Positions 42,399-50,388 of a stretch of DNA of 64,000 nt are shown in pieces. The stretch is from the NCBI GenBank assembly GCA_903863195.1, contig CAIPAY010000133.1, forward strand, positions 1-64,000, in the 5' to 3' direction. The translations under genes and the position numbers were made by a program. The notes under the pieces were generated by a model that saw only the letters and a program-made list of their open reading frames with translations, was not told the DNA's origin and searched no databases. How positions within the stretch are numbered: position 1 is the first letter of the stretch; each line of letters begins with the position of its first letter. The DNA is from an uncultured Holophagaceae bacterium. Its GTDB lineage: Bacteria; Acidobacteriota; Holophagae; Holophagales; Holophagaceae.

Positions 42399-43483
42399 AT
42401 GCCTCGCTCCTCGATGGATTGCCTCAGCTCCGGGACACGGGAGTAGGGGTTGTCGATGTGGTCGATCCTGAGGGGCTCATCCTTGCGGAGGGGACAGACC
42501 AGCTCCTCGCCCGAGAACAGCTCCCGGCAGCTCAGCTGCCCCTTCTGGAGAGGCACCGCTAGGTAGATGTCCGCAGCCGTGAGGCGGTGGCCTGCAGGGA
42601 GGTCCTCCTTGGCATAGGCCCCCCTCACCAGGGCATCCAGGTAGCGGATCTCCTTCTCGGGGGGGGTCCGCTTCTGCGTGCCGGGCGTCCCGCACATCGC
42701 CTTGGCCCGCTTGAACGCCTTGAACCAGAGGTCCACCTGCTCGGGCCGGGAGCAGTAGGGGCTGACCTCGATCCCGTCCGCCTCGATGTCGATGTGGCGC
42801 TCAAAGGTGCGAGCCCCCTTGGCATAGGCGATGAGGATGCTGCTCTGCCAGTCGTGGTACTCGTGGGTGCTGAAGCCGATGGTGTTCTCCGGATAGCGGT
42901 CCCGGAGGAAGTCAATCTGGTTCATCTCCAGCTCATGGTCCTCGCTCGGGTAGAGAGACACACAGTGGTTCAGGGCCAGGGGCACCTTGCGGTTGGCGAA
43001 GAAGGTCACCAGATCGTCCACATCCTTGAGGCTGCTGCCTCCGGTGCTGGCGATCACGGGCTTCCGCGTCTTGGCGATCTTCTCGATAAGGACCCAGTCA
43101 TTGAGGTCTGAGCTGGCGAGCTTGATGATCTCCACATCGAGGTCCACGCACAGGTCCACGCTGGCCTCATCGAAGGGTGTGGCCATCCGGATGCAGCCAT
43201 TGAGTCGGACCTCCTCGCTCAGGGCGGCCAGCTCCTTCACGCTCAGCTGGGTGTCGATGGTCTTCTTGATGTAGCGGATGTCCTGGCGGTCCCGGAAGTC
43301 CTTGTGGATGAACCGATCCACATCCCGCAGCTGCAGCTTGATGGCCGCGCGGACGTTGTTGTAGCGGACCACCCGGCCGAACTGATAGACGATCTCCTTG
43401 CCTCGCTCCAGGCGGCCCCAGTGGTTGTTGGCCAGTTCAAGGACGAAGAGGTCCTCGAAAGGGTTGCGGTTGATGGTGGTCAT
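42395..43483 (-). CDS. NeuB-family sialic acid synthase-like protein with SAF domain
   Basis: 362 residues from ATG 43483. The NeuB TIM barrel (about 10-260) has LELANNHWGRL, IKLASSDLNDWVLIEKIAKTRKPVIASTGGS, and GFSTHEYHDW; a C-terminal SAF antifreeze-like domain (about 285-340) has LPAGHRLTAADIYLAVPLQKGQ. These enzymes condense PEP with a C6 amino sugar to give nonulosonic acids. No NeuA or NeuC homologue is found beside it, so the product is uncertain. Confidence 0.88.
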   Translation of the reverse strand: MTTINRNPFEDLFVLELANNHWGRLERGKEIVYQFGRVVRYNNVRAAIKLQLRDVDRFIHKDFRDRQDIRYIKKTIDTQLSVKELAALSEEVRLNGCIRMATPFDEASVDLCVDLDVEIIKLASSDLNDWVLIEKIAKTRKPVIASTGGSSLKDVDDLVTFFANRKVPLALNHCVSLYPSEDHELEMNQIDFLRDRYPENTIGFSTHEYHDWQSSILIAYAKGARTFERHIDIEADGIEVSPYCSRPEQVDLWFKAFKRAKAMCGTPGTQKRTPPEKEIRYLDALVRGAYAKEDLPAGHRLTAADIYLAVPLQKGQLSCRELFSGEELVCPLRKDEPLRIDHIDNPYSRVPELRQSIEERGI

Positions 43484-43493
43484 GGATGGCCTT

Positions 43494-44675
43494 TCATGAA
43501 TTTGACGCCCCTGGGATGGCATAGCAGACAAGATCGTAGCCATCTTCTCCGTGGGACCTGACGTGAAGGGAGTGGTTCGGCAAGTGCCGGGCCAGAAAGC
43601 CGGGTATAACCCAGAAGTCCTCGGTTCGGTGATACATGGAAATGGTGTAAGTCCTGGATGAAGCATGGGGTAGAGCCAGGGAACCTTCAAGTGCCTCCAG
43701 TTCCTGGCCTTCCAGGTCCATCTTGATCCACTCCACGCGTTGTCCGTGGAGGTCCTCATCCAGGCGGACAACCTTCACCTGCAACCCGCCATCCTGAGCC
43801 ACTCTGGCGCCACTTCCCCCATCGGCCGTGAAGTGCAGCCAACCATCCCGCCCTCCGACGGCGGCGCAGCGGCAGTCAATCTTCCTCTGAAGCGCCTCGG
43901 GGAGTGTGCGTACCCAGTCCGTCATGCGAGCAAAGTTGGCAGGGTCCGGCTCATAGCCCACCATCCCTGGGGTTTCTGGACCATAGCACTCAATGTATTT
44001 GAGCAGGGTGTCCCCATCGAAGGCCCCGCAATCCACGAAGAGCCCTCGCGGGGACCCGGGCCGGAGCTCCGGGTCAAAGTACTGCGTCGTGGGATCCCCC
44101 TTCGGCAGCGCCTTGAAATCAAGGGCTAGGCGCCAGATGAGGTGCCCTTCAAACTGCCTTCGGGACTCATCATCCGAGAACAGGGCTGCGGCCTCGATGA
44201 GCTGTTCCCTTCCCGCCAGCAGCCGGGAAGGCCGATCGAAGGCGTAGTAGGGCAGGAACGCCTCCGGATATCGCCAGAAGTAGCCCTGCACAGGCAGCAC
44301 CGGTCTCGACGCGAGCGGTTGCAGAGCATGCTGAGTCTCCAGGAAGGCATGACCCGTATTGAAGACGGTGACCAGCGTGCAAGCCTCCGAGCCCCATCTC
44401 CCCAGCGCCTCCGCGGGGGAGAGCACTTGGTGCTCCCCGAGGCTCATTCCCCAGTTGGCTGGATTGCTATCGCTGACCGCAAGGATCCGACCACTCTGGG
44501 CCTGCAGGTGAGCATAGACACGGCGGCCTAGGTTGCCAGCGCCATGCAGGATCCAGGGTCCATCGCCAGCTTGGTCCTGGAGCCAGGTGCTGGCCCTCTG
44601 GTCAGCCACAGCAGGGTCCTCAGCCAGGAGCTGCTTCAGCCGTGGGCTCGCCTCGCCATGCAGGTGGTGCGACAT
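43494..44675 (-). CDS. FkbM-family methyltransferase
   Basis: 393 residues. The N-terminal part (about 1-130) is a small Rossmann-like region (WILHGAGNLGRRVYAHLQ) seen in some sugar-modifying proteins. The C-terminal FkbM methyltransferase domain has VDCGAFDGDTLLKYI and VEWIKMDLEGQELEALEGS. It probably O-methylates a sugar in the surface glycan. It lies 10 bp before the NeuB-like start and 9 bp after the ThDP-enzyme stop, in one operon. Confidence 0.88.
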   Translation of the reverse strand: MSHHLHGEASPRLKQLLAEDPAVADQRASTWLQDQAGDGPWILHGAGNLGRRVYAHLQAQSGRILAVSDSNPANWGMSLGEHQVLSPAEALGRWGSEACTLVTVFNTGHAFLETQHALQPLASRPVLPVQGYFWRYPEAFLPYYAFDRPSRLLAGREQLIEAAALFSDDESRRQFEGHLIWRLALDFKALPKGDPTTQYFDPELRPGSPRGLFVDCGAFDGDTLLKYIECYGPETPGMVGYEPDPANFARMTDWVRTLPEALQRKIDCRCAAVGGRDGWLHFTADGGSGARVAQDGGLQVKVVRLDEDLHGQRVEWIKMDLEGQELEALEGSLALPHASSRTYTISMYHRTEDFWVIPGFLARHLPNHSLHVRSHGEDGYDLVCYAIPGASNS

Positions 44676-44684
44676 CTGATTCCT

Positions 44685-46484
44685 CTAGCTCGGGCGGGAA
44701 TTGTCTAGACGGTTCGCAGCGAGTTCTTCCCGGCTCAAGGCTGGCGACATGTCGTCCAGGGGGGCACTGACCATGCGTCCATCCTCCAGGCGCCGGGAGC
44801 TGGGCTTGGGCTCGAAGGGCTGGGCGGGGTCGAGGAGGACCTCACAGACCAGGGGCCAGGGTGCCGCAAGGCAGTCGGCCAGGGTGCCTTCCATGTCCAT
44901 ATGGCTGTGGATGATGCGGTGAGGCAGCCCGAAGGCGGCGGCGACCTTTCCGAAGTCCGGGAAGCTGATGCCGGTCGCAGCGTCGAAACCCACCAGGCCA
45001 TCCGGGAAGTAGGCCGTCTGGGTCTGCCGGATGCTGTGGTAGCCACCGTTGTTGAAGAGGACGAGCAGGATGGGCAGGCGCTGATGCACGAGCGTCTGCA
45101 GTTCCTGCAGGTTCATCATCAGGCTGCCATCCCCCGCCAGGCACACCACCGGCTGGCGAGTGGAAGCGAGGCTGGCCCCCAGGGCCGCGGGCAGATCGTA
45201 GCCCATGCTGGCGCAGCCGCTGTTCGTGTAGAGGCGCTGCCCGGGCTTGAGTCGGGCCGCCTGGAACGTGGCGACGCAGGCCGTGCCGTCCCCGGTCACC
45301 ACCGTCATGTCCTCGGGCAGGTGCCGGAAGAGAGCCTCCGTGAAGACGTAGGGATTCACGGGCTGGGCCTTGGCCCGGTGCCGTTCCAGAACCACGGGGT
45401 AGCGCTCTCGCCGGGCCCGGCACCAGGCCAGGTAGTCGGCATGGTCCGGTTGGGGGGCCGGCAGACCGTGGGCGTGCAGTGCCTCGAAGAAAATCCCAAG
45501 GTCCGCCTCGATGGGGAGATCGATGGCGAGGGTCGGCTTCGCTAGCTCCAGCGGATCCACGTCCACCATGACTTTCTTCGCGGCAGGAGCCCAGGCGTCC
45601 CAGTTGTAGCCGATCTGCCGGATGTTCAATCGGCAGCCCAGGACGACGACCAGATCCGCATTCTGGACCGCGAAATTCCCCGAGCGGTCGCCCACGGTCC
45701 CCGGCCGTCCCACCAGGCAGGGGTGGTCATCCTCCAGGAGGTCGTGGGCATTGAAGGCCGTGGCCACGGGGAGTTGCAGCGCCTCGGCCAGATGGCGGAA
45801 GGGTTCCACCACGCCGGCGATGCGGATGCCGCTGCCGGGCAGCAGGACCGGACGCTTCGCCTGACGCAGCAGACTGAACAACCGGTCGATCTGGGAAGTG
45901 ATGTCAGTCGCTGCGGCCAGATCCGGCTGGAAGCCCGTGAGGGCGGCAGGATCCACCAGCGCCCCCTGGATGTCCGAAGGGACATCGATCCAGACGGGGC
46001 CGGGCCGCCCAGCCAGGGCGAGGTAAAGGGCCTTCTCCAGGTGGAAGCGGATGTCCTCCGGCCGCTCCACCAGGGCGGCGTATTTGGTGATGGGGCGCAC
46101 CACCGATACAATGTCGACCTCCTGGTCCCCCAGCTGGCGCAGCCCGCTGGGGCCTGCGGAAGCCACGAGGGTCTCGCGCTTCACCTGGCCGCTGATGACA
46201 ATCAGGCCCAGGCTGTCTGTCCAGGCCCCGTGGATCCCCGTCAGCGTGTTCAGGCCACCCGGTCCCGTGGTCACATTCACCGCTGCGAGGCGCCCGCTGT
46301 GGCGGAAATAGCTCTCGGCAGCAATGGTGCAGGCCTGCTCATGGTGGAAGCAGGTGACCGTCAGGTGGGGGTTGCGACCGAACGCATCGTTGAGATGCAT
46401 GGCCCCGCCACCCGTGACCAGGAAGACGTCCTGCAGTCCATGTTCAGCCAGGGTCTGGGCGATGTAGTCAGCGACACGGATCAT
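44685..46484 (-). CDS. ThDP-dependent enzyme, acetolactate synthase/YerE-like
   Basis: 599 residues; standard three-domain ThDP architecture. The activating Glu49 is in HHEQACTIAAESYFR, the central domain spans about 200-330, and the cofactor motif GDGSLMMNLQELQTLVHQRLPILLVLFNNGG is near 450. General biosynthetic acetolactate synthase is one reading. In a cluster with rfbF-G-H the better one is a YerE-like carboligase that adds a two-carbon unit from pyruvate to a CDP-4-keto-3,6-dideoxyhexose, giving a branched sugar. No small regulatory subunit gene follows. Confidence 0.82.
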   Translation of the reverse strand: MIRVADYIAQTLAEHGLQDVFLVTGGGAMHLNDAFGRNPHLTVTCFHHEQACTIAAESYFRHSGRLAAVNVTTGPGGLNTLTGIHGAWTDSLGLIVISGQVKRETLVASAGPSGLRQLGDQEVDIVSVVRPITKYAALVERPEDIRFHLEKALYLALAGRPGPVWIDVPSDIQGALVDPAALTGFQPDLAAATDITSQIDRLFSLLRQAKRPVLLPGSGIRIAGVVEPFRHLAEALQLPVATAFNAHDLLEDDHPCLVGRPGTVGDRSGNFAVQNADLVVVLGCRLNIRQIGYNWDAWAPAAKKVMVDVDPLELAKPTLAIDLPIEADLGIFFEALHAHGLPAPQPDHADYLAWCRARRERYPVVLERHRAKAQPVNPYVFTEALFRHLPEDMTVVTGDGTACVATFQAARLKPGQRLYTNSGCASMGYDLPAALGASLASTRQPVVCLAGDGSLMMNLQELQTLVHQRLPILLVLFNNGGYHSIRQTQTAYFPDGLVGFDAATGISFPDFGKVAAAFGLPHRIIHSHMDMEGTLADCLAAPWPLVCEVLLDPAQPFEPKPSSRRLEDGRMVSAPLDDMSPALSREELAANRLDNSRPS

Positions 46485-46626
46485 GGGGCCTCGGAGGAAC
46501 AGCGACTGGAGGTTGCAGAGTTGGCCAACCGCGATGGAGATCAGACACGAACGGAGAGGAAGGGTGACAAGTCAAAGCTGAACGTGAACGGGAAAGCGTT
46601 AGCAGCAGCGAGGTCACTCCCCCGCC

Positions 46627-49008
46627 TCACCGGGACTTGGAGGGGGGTTCCTGCTGTTCCGTGGGACTCAGGGAGACCAGCCTCTTGGGAGCATCCCGGT
46701 AGGGCCTCCCCTGCACGAACAGGGCAAGACGGAACTCCAGCGGAGCCAGCCAGGGTTCCTTCCGGTCTTTGGACTTAGATAGCGCCTCGGAGAGCACAGC
46801 GCTGGCCTCGGGGTAGCGGCCCAGCTCTGCGAGGGACACGGCCCTGAGATCCAGCAGCTCCGGTGTGCGCACCTTCTGAGTGGACAGCAACTGTTCGGAG
46901 ATCCGGAGCGCCTCCGCCCCGTTTCGCTGGGCAGCATCCCGGCTGGTAGCCAGGATCCAGGCGAGCCGCATCTGGCTCAGCACATCGCCGGGACGGAGCT
47001 GCAGAGCCCGCCTAAGACTGGAGACAGCCTCCTCATCCAGAGCATAGTCATGGAGGGCCGCACCGATATCCGCCAGCCTTTTCGCGGGGTTCTCATCGAG
47101 GAGCACCGCAGCCTGGAAGGCCTTGCGGGCTGCCGGGGCATCCTCGAGCATCAGGGCAATCACGCCGAGCTTGAAGGGGAATTCCGGATTATCCGGGTCT
47201 CGAGCGATGGCCTGCTTGATGTTATCCATCGCGCTGGCAGGCTTGTTCTGCAGCAGCAGCACCGAAGCGAGCCCGGAGTAGGAAATGGCCGCACCGGGGT
47301 TGATCTTGATCGCCTCTTGGTAGCAGATGAGCGAGCTGTCGAGAGACCCCTTGGCCAGAAGGATGCCACCCAGATTGACATAGTGGCTATGGTTCTCGGG
47401 TTCCATCTGAACCGCCAAGCGCAAGTGTTCAAGCGACTCAGGGTAGCGCCCGAGCCTCCCAAGCAGAATGCCGTAGTTGCTCTGAAAGGTTGGCATGCCT
47501 GGCGCTTGCTTGAGGGCTGCTTCGTACTCGCCGAGCGCCATGTCGGTATAGCCAGCCTTCGCGAGATAAAACGCGTAGTTGTGATGGGCTCTAGGGTTGT
47601 TCGGAGCCTTGGCGACGGCGTCGCGCCAGAGATCCATAGTGTCCTGGTAGTCTTCATTACGGAGATAGGTAAGGGCTCCAAGTGTTGAAATTATGATTGA
47701 TATTAAAATAAGCAAGATCATTTTACCTGATGATGATGCCAGCTTTTCAAGCAAATGGAGTCGGTTGAGCCCGTAACAAATACTGACCACTAGGGCCACG
47801 ATGACCAGGGCTGAGGGCAGGTACATGCGGTGCTCGACAGCTAGGTCCAGGATGGGCATCACGCTGGAGGTGGGTGCGAGGATGCAGAAGAACGAGACCC
47901 CCAGGAACGCCAGGGCTTTCCTCCTGGCGAGTGCCCAGCAGGTCAGCCCGAGCAGGGCTCCTACGATCAGCAACCCGGGCACCAACTCCCCCCAGTGCTT
48001 GGCCACCGGCCAGAAATAATCAAAATTGAGCGGGTGGGGCCAGATCACTAAACGGAGGTAGTGAAGGATGACCGAAGGCTGGTTGAGGGCGTACTTCCAC
48101 CAGGGTATGGTCAGCCCGAACCCGGCAAAACCGCGTTTGACGGGGTGGAGTTGGATGTAGACGAAGGCAATCCACGCGACCCCCAGCCCAAGATAAAAGA
48201 ATCGCCTTTTCCGCCAGGCCTCTCTGAAGGATGGGGCCAGGAAAAGACGATCGAACAGTACCAGAAGCACCGGAAGCGATACGGCCACTTCCTTGCTGCC
48301 AAGGGCCAGGGCCGTGGACAAGGACCCGAGTGCTACCCACCTAACACCCCCGCCAGATTCGGCATGGCGCAGCAGGGCATAGAGGGCCAGGAACATGAAG
48401 AGCGCCGCCAGCGACTCGTAGCGCTGGGTGATGTAGGCCACCGACTCTGTCAGCAGTGGGTGCAGGGCCCACAGAGAGGCCATGACCAAAGCGAGAGACG
48501 ACCCCTGTTCCCGGAAGGATCGATCCATGGCGGTGAGGGCAAGGGTCCGCCGGAGTACACCAAGGAACGCAAGAGAGGCGCAGGCATGGATGAGGAGGTT
48601 GGTGATGTGATAGTGGTAGGGCTTCAGGCCGCCGGTAGCATAATTGATGGCAAAGGAGAGGTTGCCAACAGGGCGCGTGGCGAAACCCCGGCCCTGGAGG
48701 AAGAAGACATCCCGCAGAGGCCAAAGGTGCCGGATTGACTGGTTTTCCAGAATGTCGCTCTGGTCATCGTACTGCCAGGGCCCATGAAGCGTGTTGGAGT
48801 AGACCAGCGCGACCGCCAGAACCAGCAGCAGGGCATGCACCCAGACCGGCCAGGCACCATCCTGGGTCTTCCAGAGGAACCGGCAGGAAGCCAGGCAGCG
48901 CAAGTACCACGTATCCGGGGCCCCCTGCCCCGGGAGCCCCGGCGATGACTCAGGCATCAACAGGTGGCCTTCGCGGGCAGCTCGGACGTCGGGATCAGGC
49001 TTCTGCAT
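46627..49008 (-). CDS. TMTC-like membrane protein: GT-C-type region plus TPR repeats
   Basis: 793 residues from ATG 49008. Residues 55-450 have about 10-11 membrane helices; an acidic first loop (YDDQSDILENQSI, about 79) and LRLVIWPHPLNFDYFWPVA resemble the TMTC DUF1736 region. From about 475 to 770 are TPR units (AKAGYTDMALGEYEAALKQAPGM, GRLGRYPESLEHLRLAVQMEPEN). Eukaryotic TMTC proteins are O-mannosyltransferases. A role in glycosylating exported proteins such as the adjacent pilin is inferred, not shown. A short AT-rich patch encodes the last helix. Confidence 0.82.
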   Translation of the reverse strand: MQKPDPDVRAAREGHLLMPESSPGLPGQGAPDTWYLRCLASCRFLWKTQDGAWPVWVHALLLVLAVALVYSNTLHGPWQYDDQSDILENQSIRHLWPLRDVFFLQGRGFATRPVGNLSFAINYATGGLKPYHYHITNLLIHACASLAFLGVLRRTLALTAMDRSFREQGSSLALVMASLWALHPLLTESVAYITQRYESLAALFMFLALYALLRHAESGGGVRWVALGSLSTALALGSKEVAVSLPVLLVLFDRLFLAPSFREAWRKRRFFYLGLGVAWIAFVYIQLHPVKRGFAGFGLTIPWWKYALNQPSVILHYLRLVIWPHPLNFDYFWPVAKHWGELVPGLLIVGALLGLTCWALARRKALAFLGVSFFCILAPTSSVMPILDLAVEHRMYLPSALVIVALVVSICYGLNRLHLLEKLASSSGKMILLILISIIISTLGALTYLRNEDYQDTMDLWRDAVAKAPNNPRAHHNYAFYLAKAGYTDMALGEYEAALKQAPGMPTFQSNYGILLGRLGRYPESLEHLRLAVQMEPENHSHYVNLGGILLAKGSLDSSLICYQEAIKINPGAAISYSGLASVLLLQNKPASAMDNIKQAIARDPDNPEFPFKLGVIALMLEDAPAARKAFQAAVLLDENPAKRLADIGAALHDYALDEEAVSSLRRALQLRPGDVLSQMRLAWILATSRDAAQRNGAEALRISEQLLSTQKVRTPELLDLRAVSLAELGRYPEASAVLSEALSKSKDRKEPWLAPLEFRLALFVQGRPYRDAPKRLVSLSPTEQQEPPSKSR

Positions 49009-49092
49009 GGGCAATCAACCGAAGGAGGCAGGACAGCTGAGGGGAGAGGCTAAAGGATAACGCCGGACCCTGTAAAACCCGGGGGCTAAACA

Positions 49093-49125
49093 ATAAAACA
49101 CCCCGAGAAGCCCGGGGTGTTTTAT
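49093..49125 (-). terminator. Intrinsic terminator after the pilin gene
   Basis: 13-bp perfect arms ATAAAACACCCCG / CGGGGTGTTTTAT with a 7-nt loop; A-tract before and T-tract within the stem, so it can work on both strands. It lies 20 bp beyond the pilin stop. Confidence 0.93.
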
Positions 49126-49144
49126 CAAACGAGTGCAGCCGCTG

Positions 49145-49591
49145 CTAGTCGAGCGCGACCACTTTCTGCAGCGATGCAGCGGTGCCACCAACCGTGTAGT
49201 AACCGGTGACGGTCACGGACTGGTAGGACAGACCGCCTACATCAACCGTGGTCCCGCCCGACACGACAACCTGGCCCGTGACGGTGCCGCTGGTGGCGTA
49301 AGCCACCTGGCCGCCATTGTAGGGGTTCTTGGCATTCGGCAGGGTGTAGTTGGAGAGGGCCAGGACGCTGGTGACGATGGTCGCGGCAGACAAGACCGAG
49401 CCCCCTTCCTTCAAGGTGTCGCTCACGCGCTGGCACTCCCCGGCGATCGCATCCACATTGGCCTGGGTGGACTTGGCCTTGGCGCGCTCGCGCTGGCCGA
49501 GCAGGGCGGGGATGGCAATGGCAGAGATGATGCCGATGATGGCAAGCACCAGCAGCAGTTCGATGAGGGTAAAGCCGGATTCCTTTTTCAT
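49145..49591 (-). CDS. Type IV prepilin (major pilin candidate)
   Basis: 148 residues from ATG 49591, with AGGAG upstream. Short leader MKKESG ends at the prepilin peptidase site before FTLIELLLVLAIIGIISAIAIPALLGQ, including the conserved Glu5 of the mature protein. The C-terminal beta region is Gly/Thr/Val-rich (YATSGTVTGQVVVSGG) and lacks a Cys pair. Own promoter of sigma-54 type and own terminator support a highly expressed monocistronic pilin. Mature length is about 142. Confidence 0.93.
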   Translation of the reverse strand: MKKESGFTLIELLLVLAIIGIISAIAIPALLGQRERAKAKSTQANVDAIAGECQRVSDTLKEGGSVLSAATIVTSVLALSNYTLPNAKNPYNGGQVAYATSGTVTGQVVVSGGTTVDVGGLSYQSVTVTGYYTVGGTAASLQKVVALD

Positions 49592-49921
49592 GTGATTCTC
49601 CTGGGGGGACATCGATCCCGTGGATTGAAGTGAAGCAGGAAGCGAGCCATTGTCGGCCGGCAGTGAGAATTGGTCTCTTTTTTCGGAAACCCACCCAGAT
49701 ACTCGCTTGGATTCTGGGCATTCACGGTGGCCTATTGATAGCCTCTCCAGTGACCCTGTTGCCCAATCGCCACCCAAGCCCCCGCAGAGGTGCCCCACTG
49801 CGTCACTCTGAGGTCTGAGTCCGTCACCCAGCCACCAGCCCGGAAGATGTCACCCCGAAGCGCGGTGAGGGCAGGCCGATGGCACCTCATCAAGGGCACC
49901 CCCCAAACCATGGCTGGCAGG
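49592..49921. other. 330-bp pilin upstream region
   Basis: The gap between the two prepilin genes holds the sigma-54-like promoter at 49633-49649 and about 270 further bases where an enhancer for an NtrC/PilR-type activator would be expected. I see no gene or clear palindromic activator site. Confidence 0.6.
49633..49649 (-). promoter_or_regulatory. Candidate sigma-54 promoter of the pilin gene
   Basis: Minus strand TGGCTCGCTTCCTGCTT fits TGGCAC-N5-TTGCW, with GG and GC at the correct 10-nt spacing. It ends about 41 bp before the ATG, leaving a leader of roughly 30 nt. Pilin genes in many bacteria use RpoN, which agrees with this match. Confidence 0.6.
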
Positions 49922-50350
49922 TCACTTCAGGCGGGCCAACTCAGCTCCCAGTTGGTTCGTCTGGTAGGCCACGGTCGTAGAACTGATGCTGGGGTCGATG
50001 ACGGTCAGGGTGTAAGCGATACCGGTGGCATCCACAGCCACAGAATAGTTCATCTTGCTGCTGCCACTAGGGTTGAAGGTTGGGATCAACGTCGACAATG
50101 TGATCACCGTGCCATCGGCCTTCCAGTCATAAGTGGTGCTGACCGCGCCATAGACCCCATTCTCGGCCTTGCGGCTCTCGAGCGCCATCTGGAGCACCTT
50201 GGCATTGGAGATGGCGTCCCCGATGACCCGGGCTCGGCGCCGCTGACCGAGGTAGTTCGGGATGGCGATGCCGCTGATAATGCCGATGATAGCAACCACC
50301 AGCATGACCTCAACCAGCGAGAAACCCTTGGTGCGGTTGGGATGACACAT
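49922..50350 (-). CDS. Type IV prepilin-like protein
   Basis: 142 residues from ATG 50350 with GGAGG five bases upstream. Leader MCHPNRTKG precedes FSLVEVMLVVAIIGIISGIAIPNYLGQRRRA, the prepilin cleavage and helix motif with Glu5. The globular part is short and has no Cys pair in the C-terminal loop. It follows pilC by 38 bp and is probably co-transcribed with pilB-T-C, in contrast with the next pilin gene, which has its own promoter. It may be a minor pilin. Confidence 0.9.
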   Translation of the reverse strand: MCHPNRTKGFSLVEVMLVVAIIGIISGIAIPNYLGQRRRARVIGDAISNAKVLQMALESRKAENGVYGAVSTTYDWKADGTVITLSTLIPTFNPSGSSKMNYSVAVDATGIAYTLTVIDPSISSTTVAYQTNQLGAELARLK

Positions 50351-50388
50351 GGCTACCTCCGGAAGTTTCAATTGCAATAATCGTGCGG

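Noticed and set aside
44685-46484. Simple call as biosynthetic acetolactate synthase (ilvB)
   Set aside because: No ilvN/ilvC neighbour, and the surroundings are CDP-dideoxysugar and glycan genes; kept as an alternative only.
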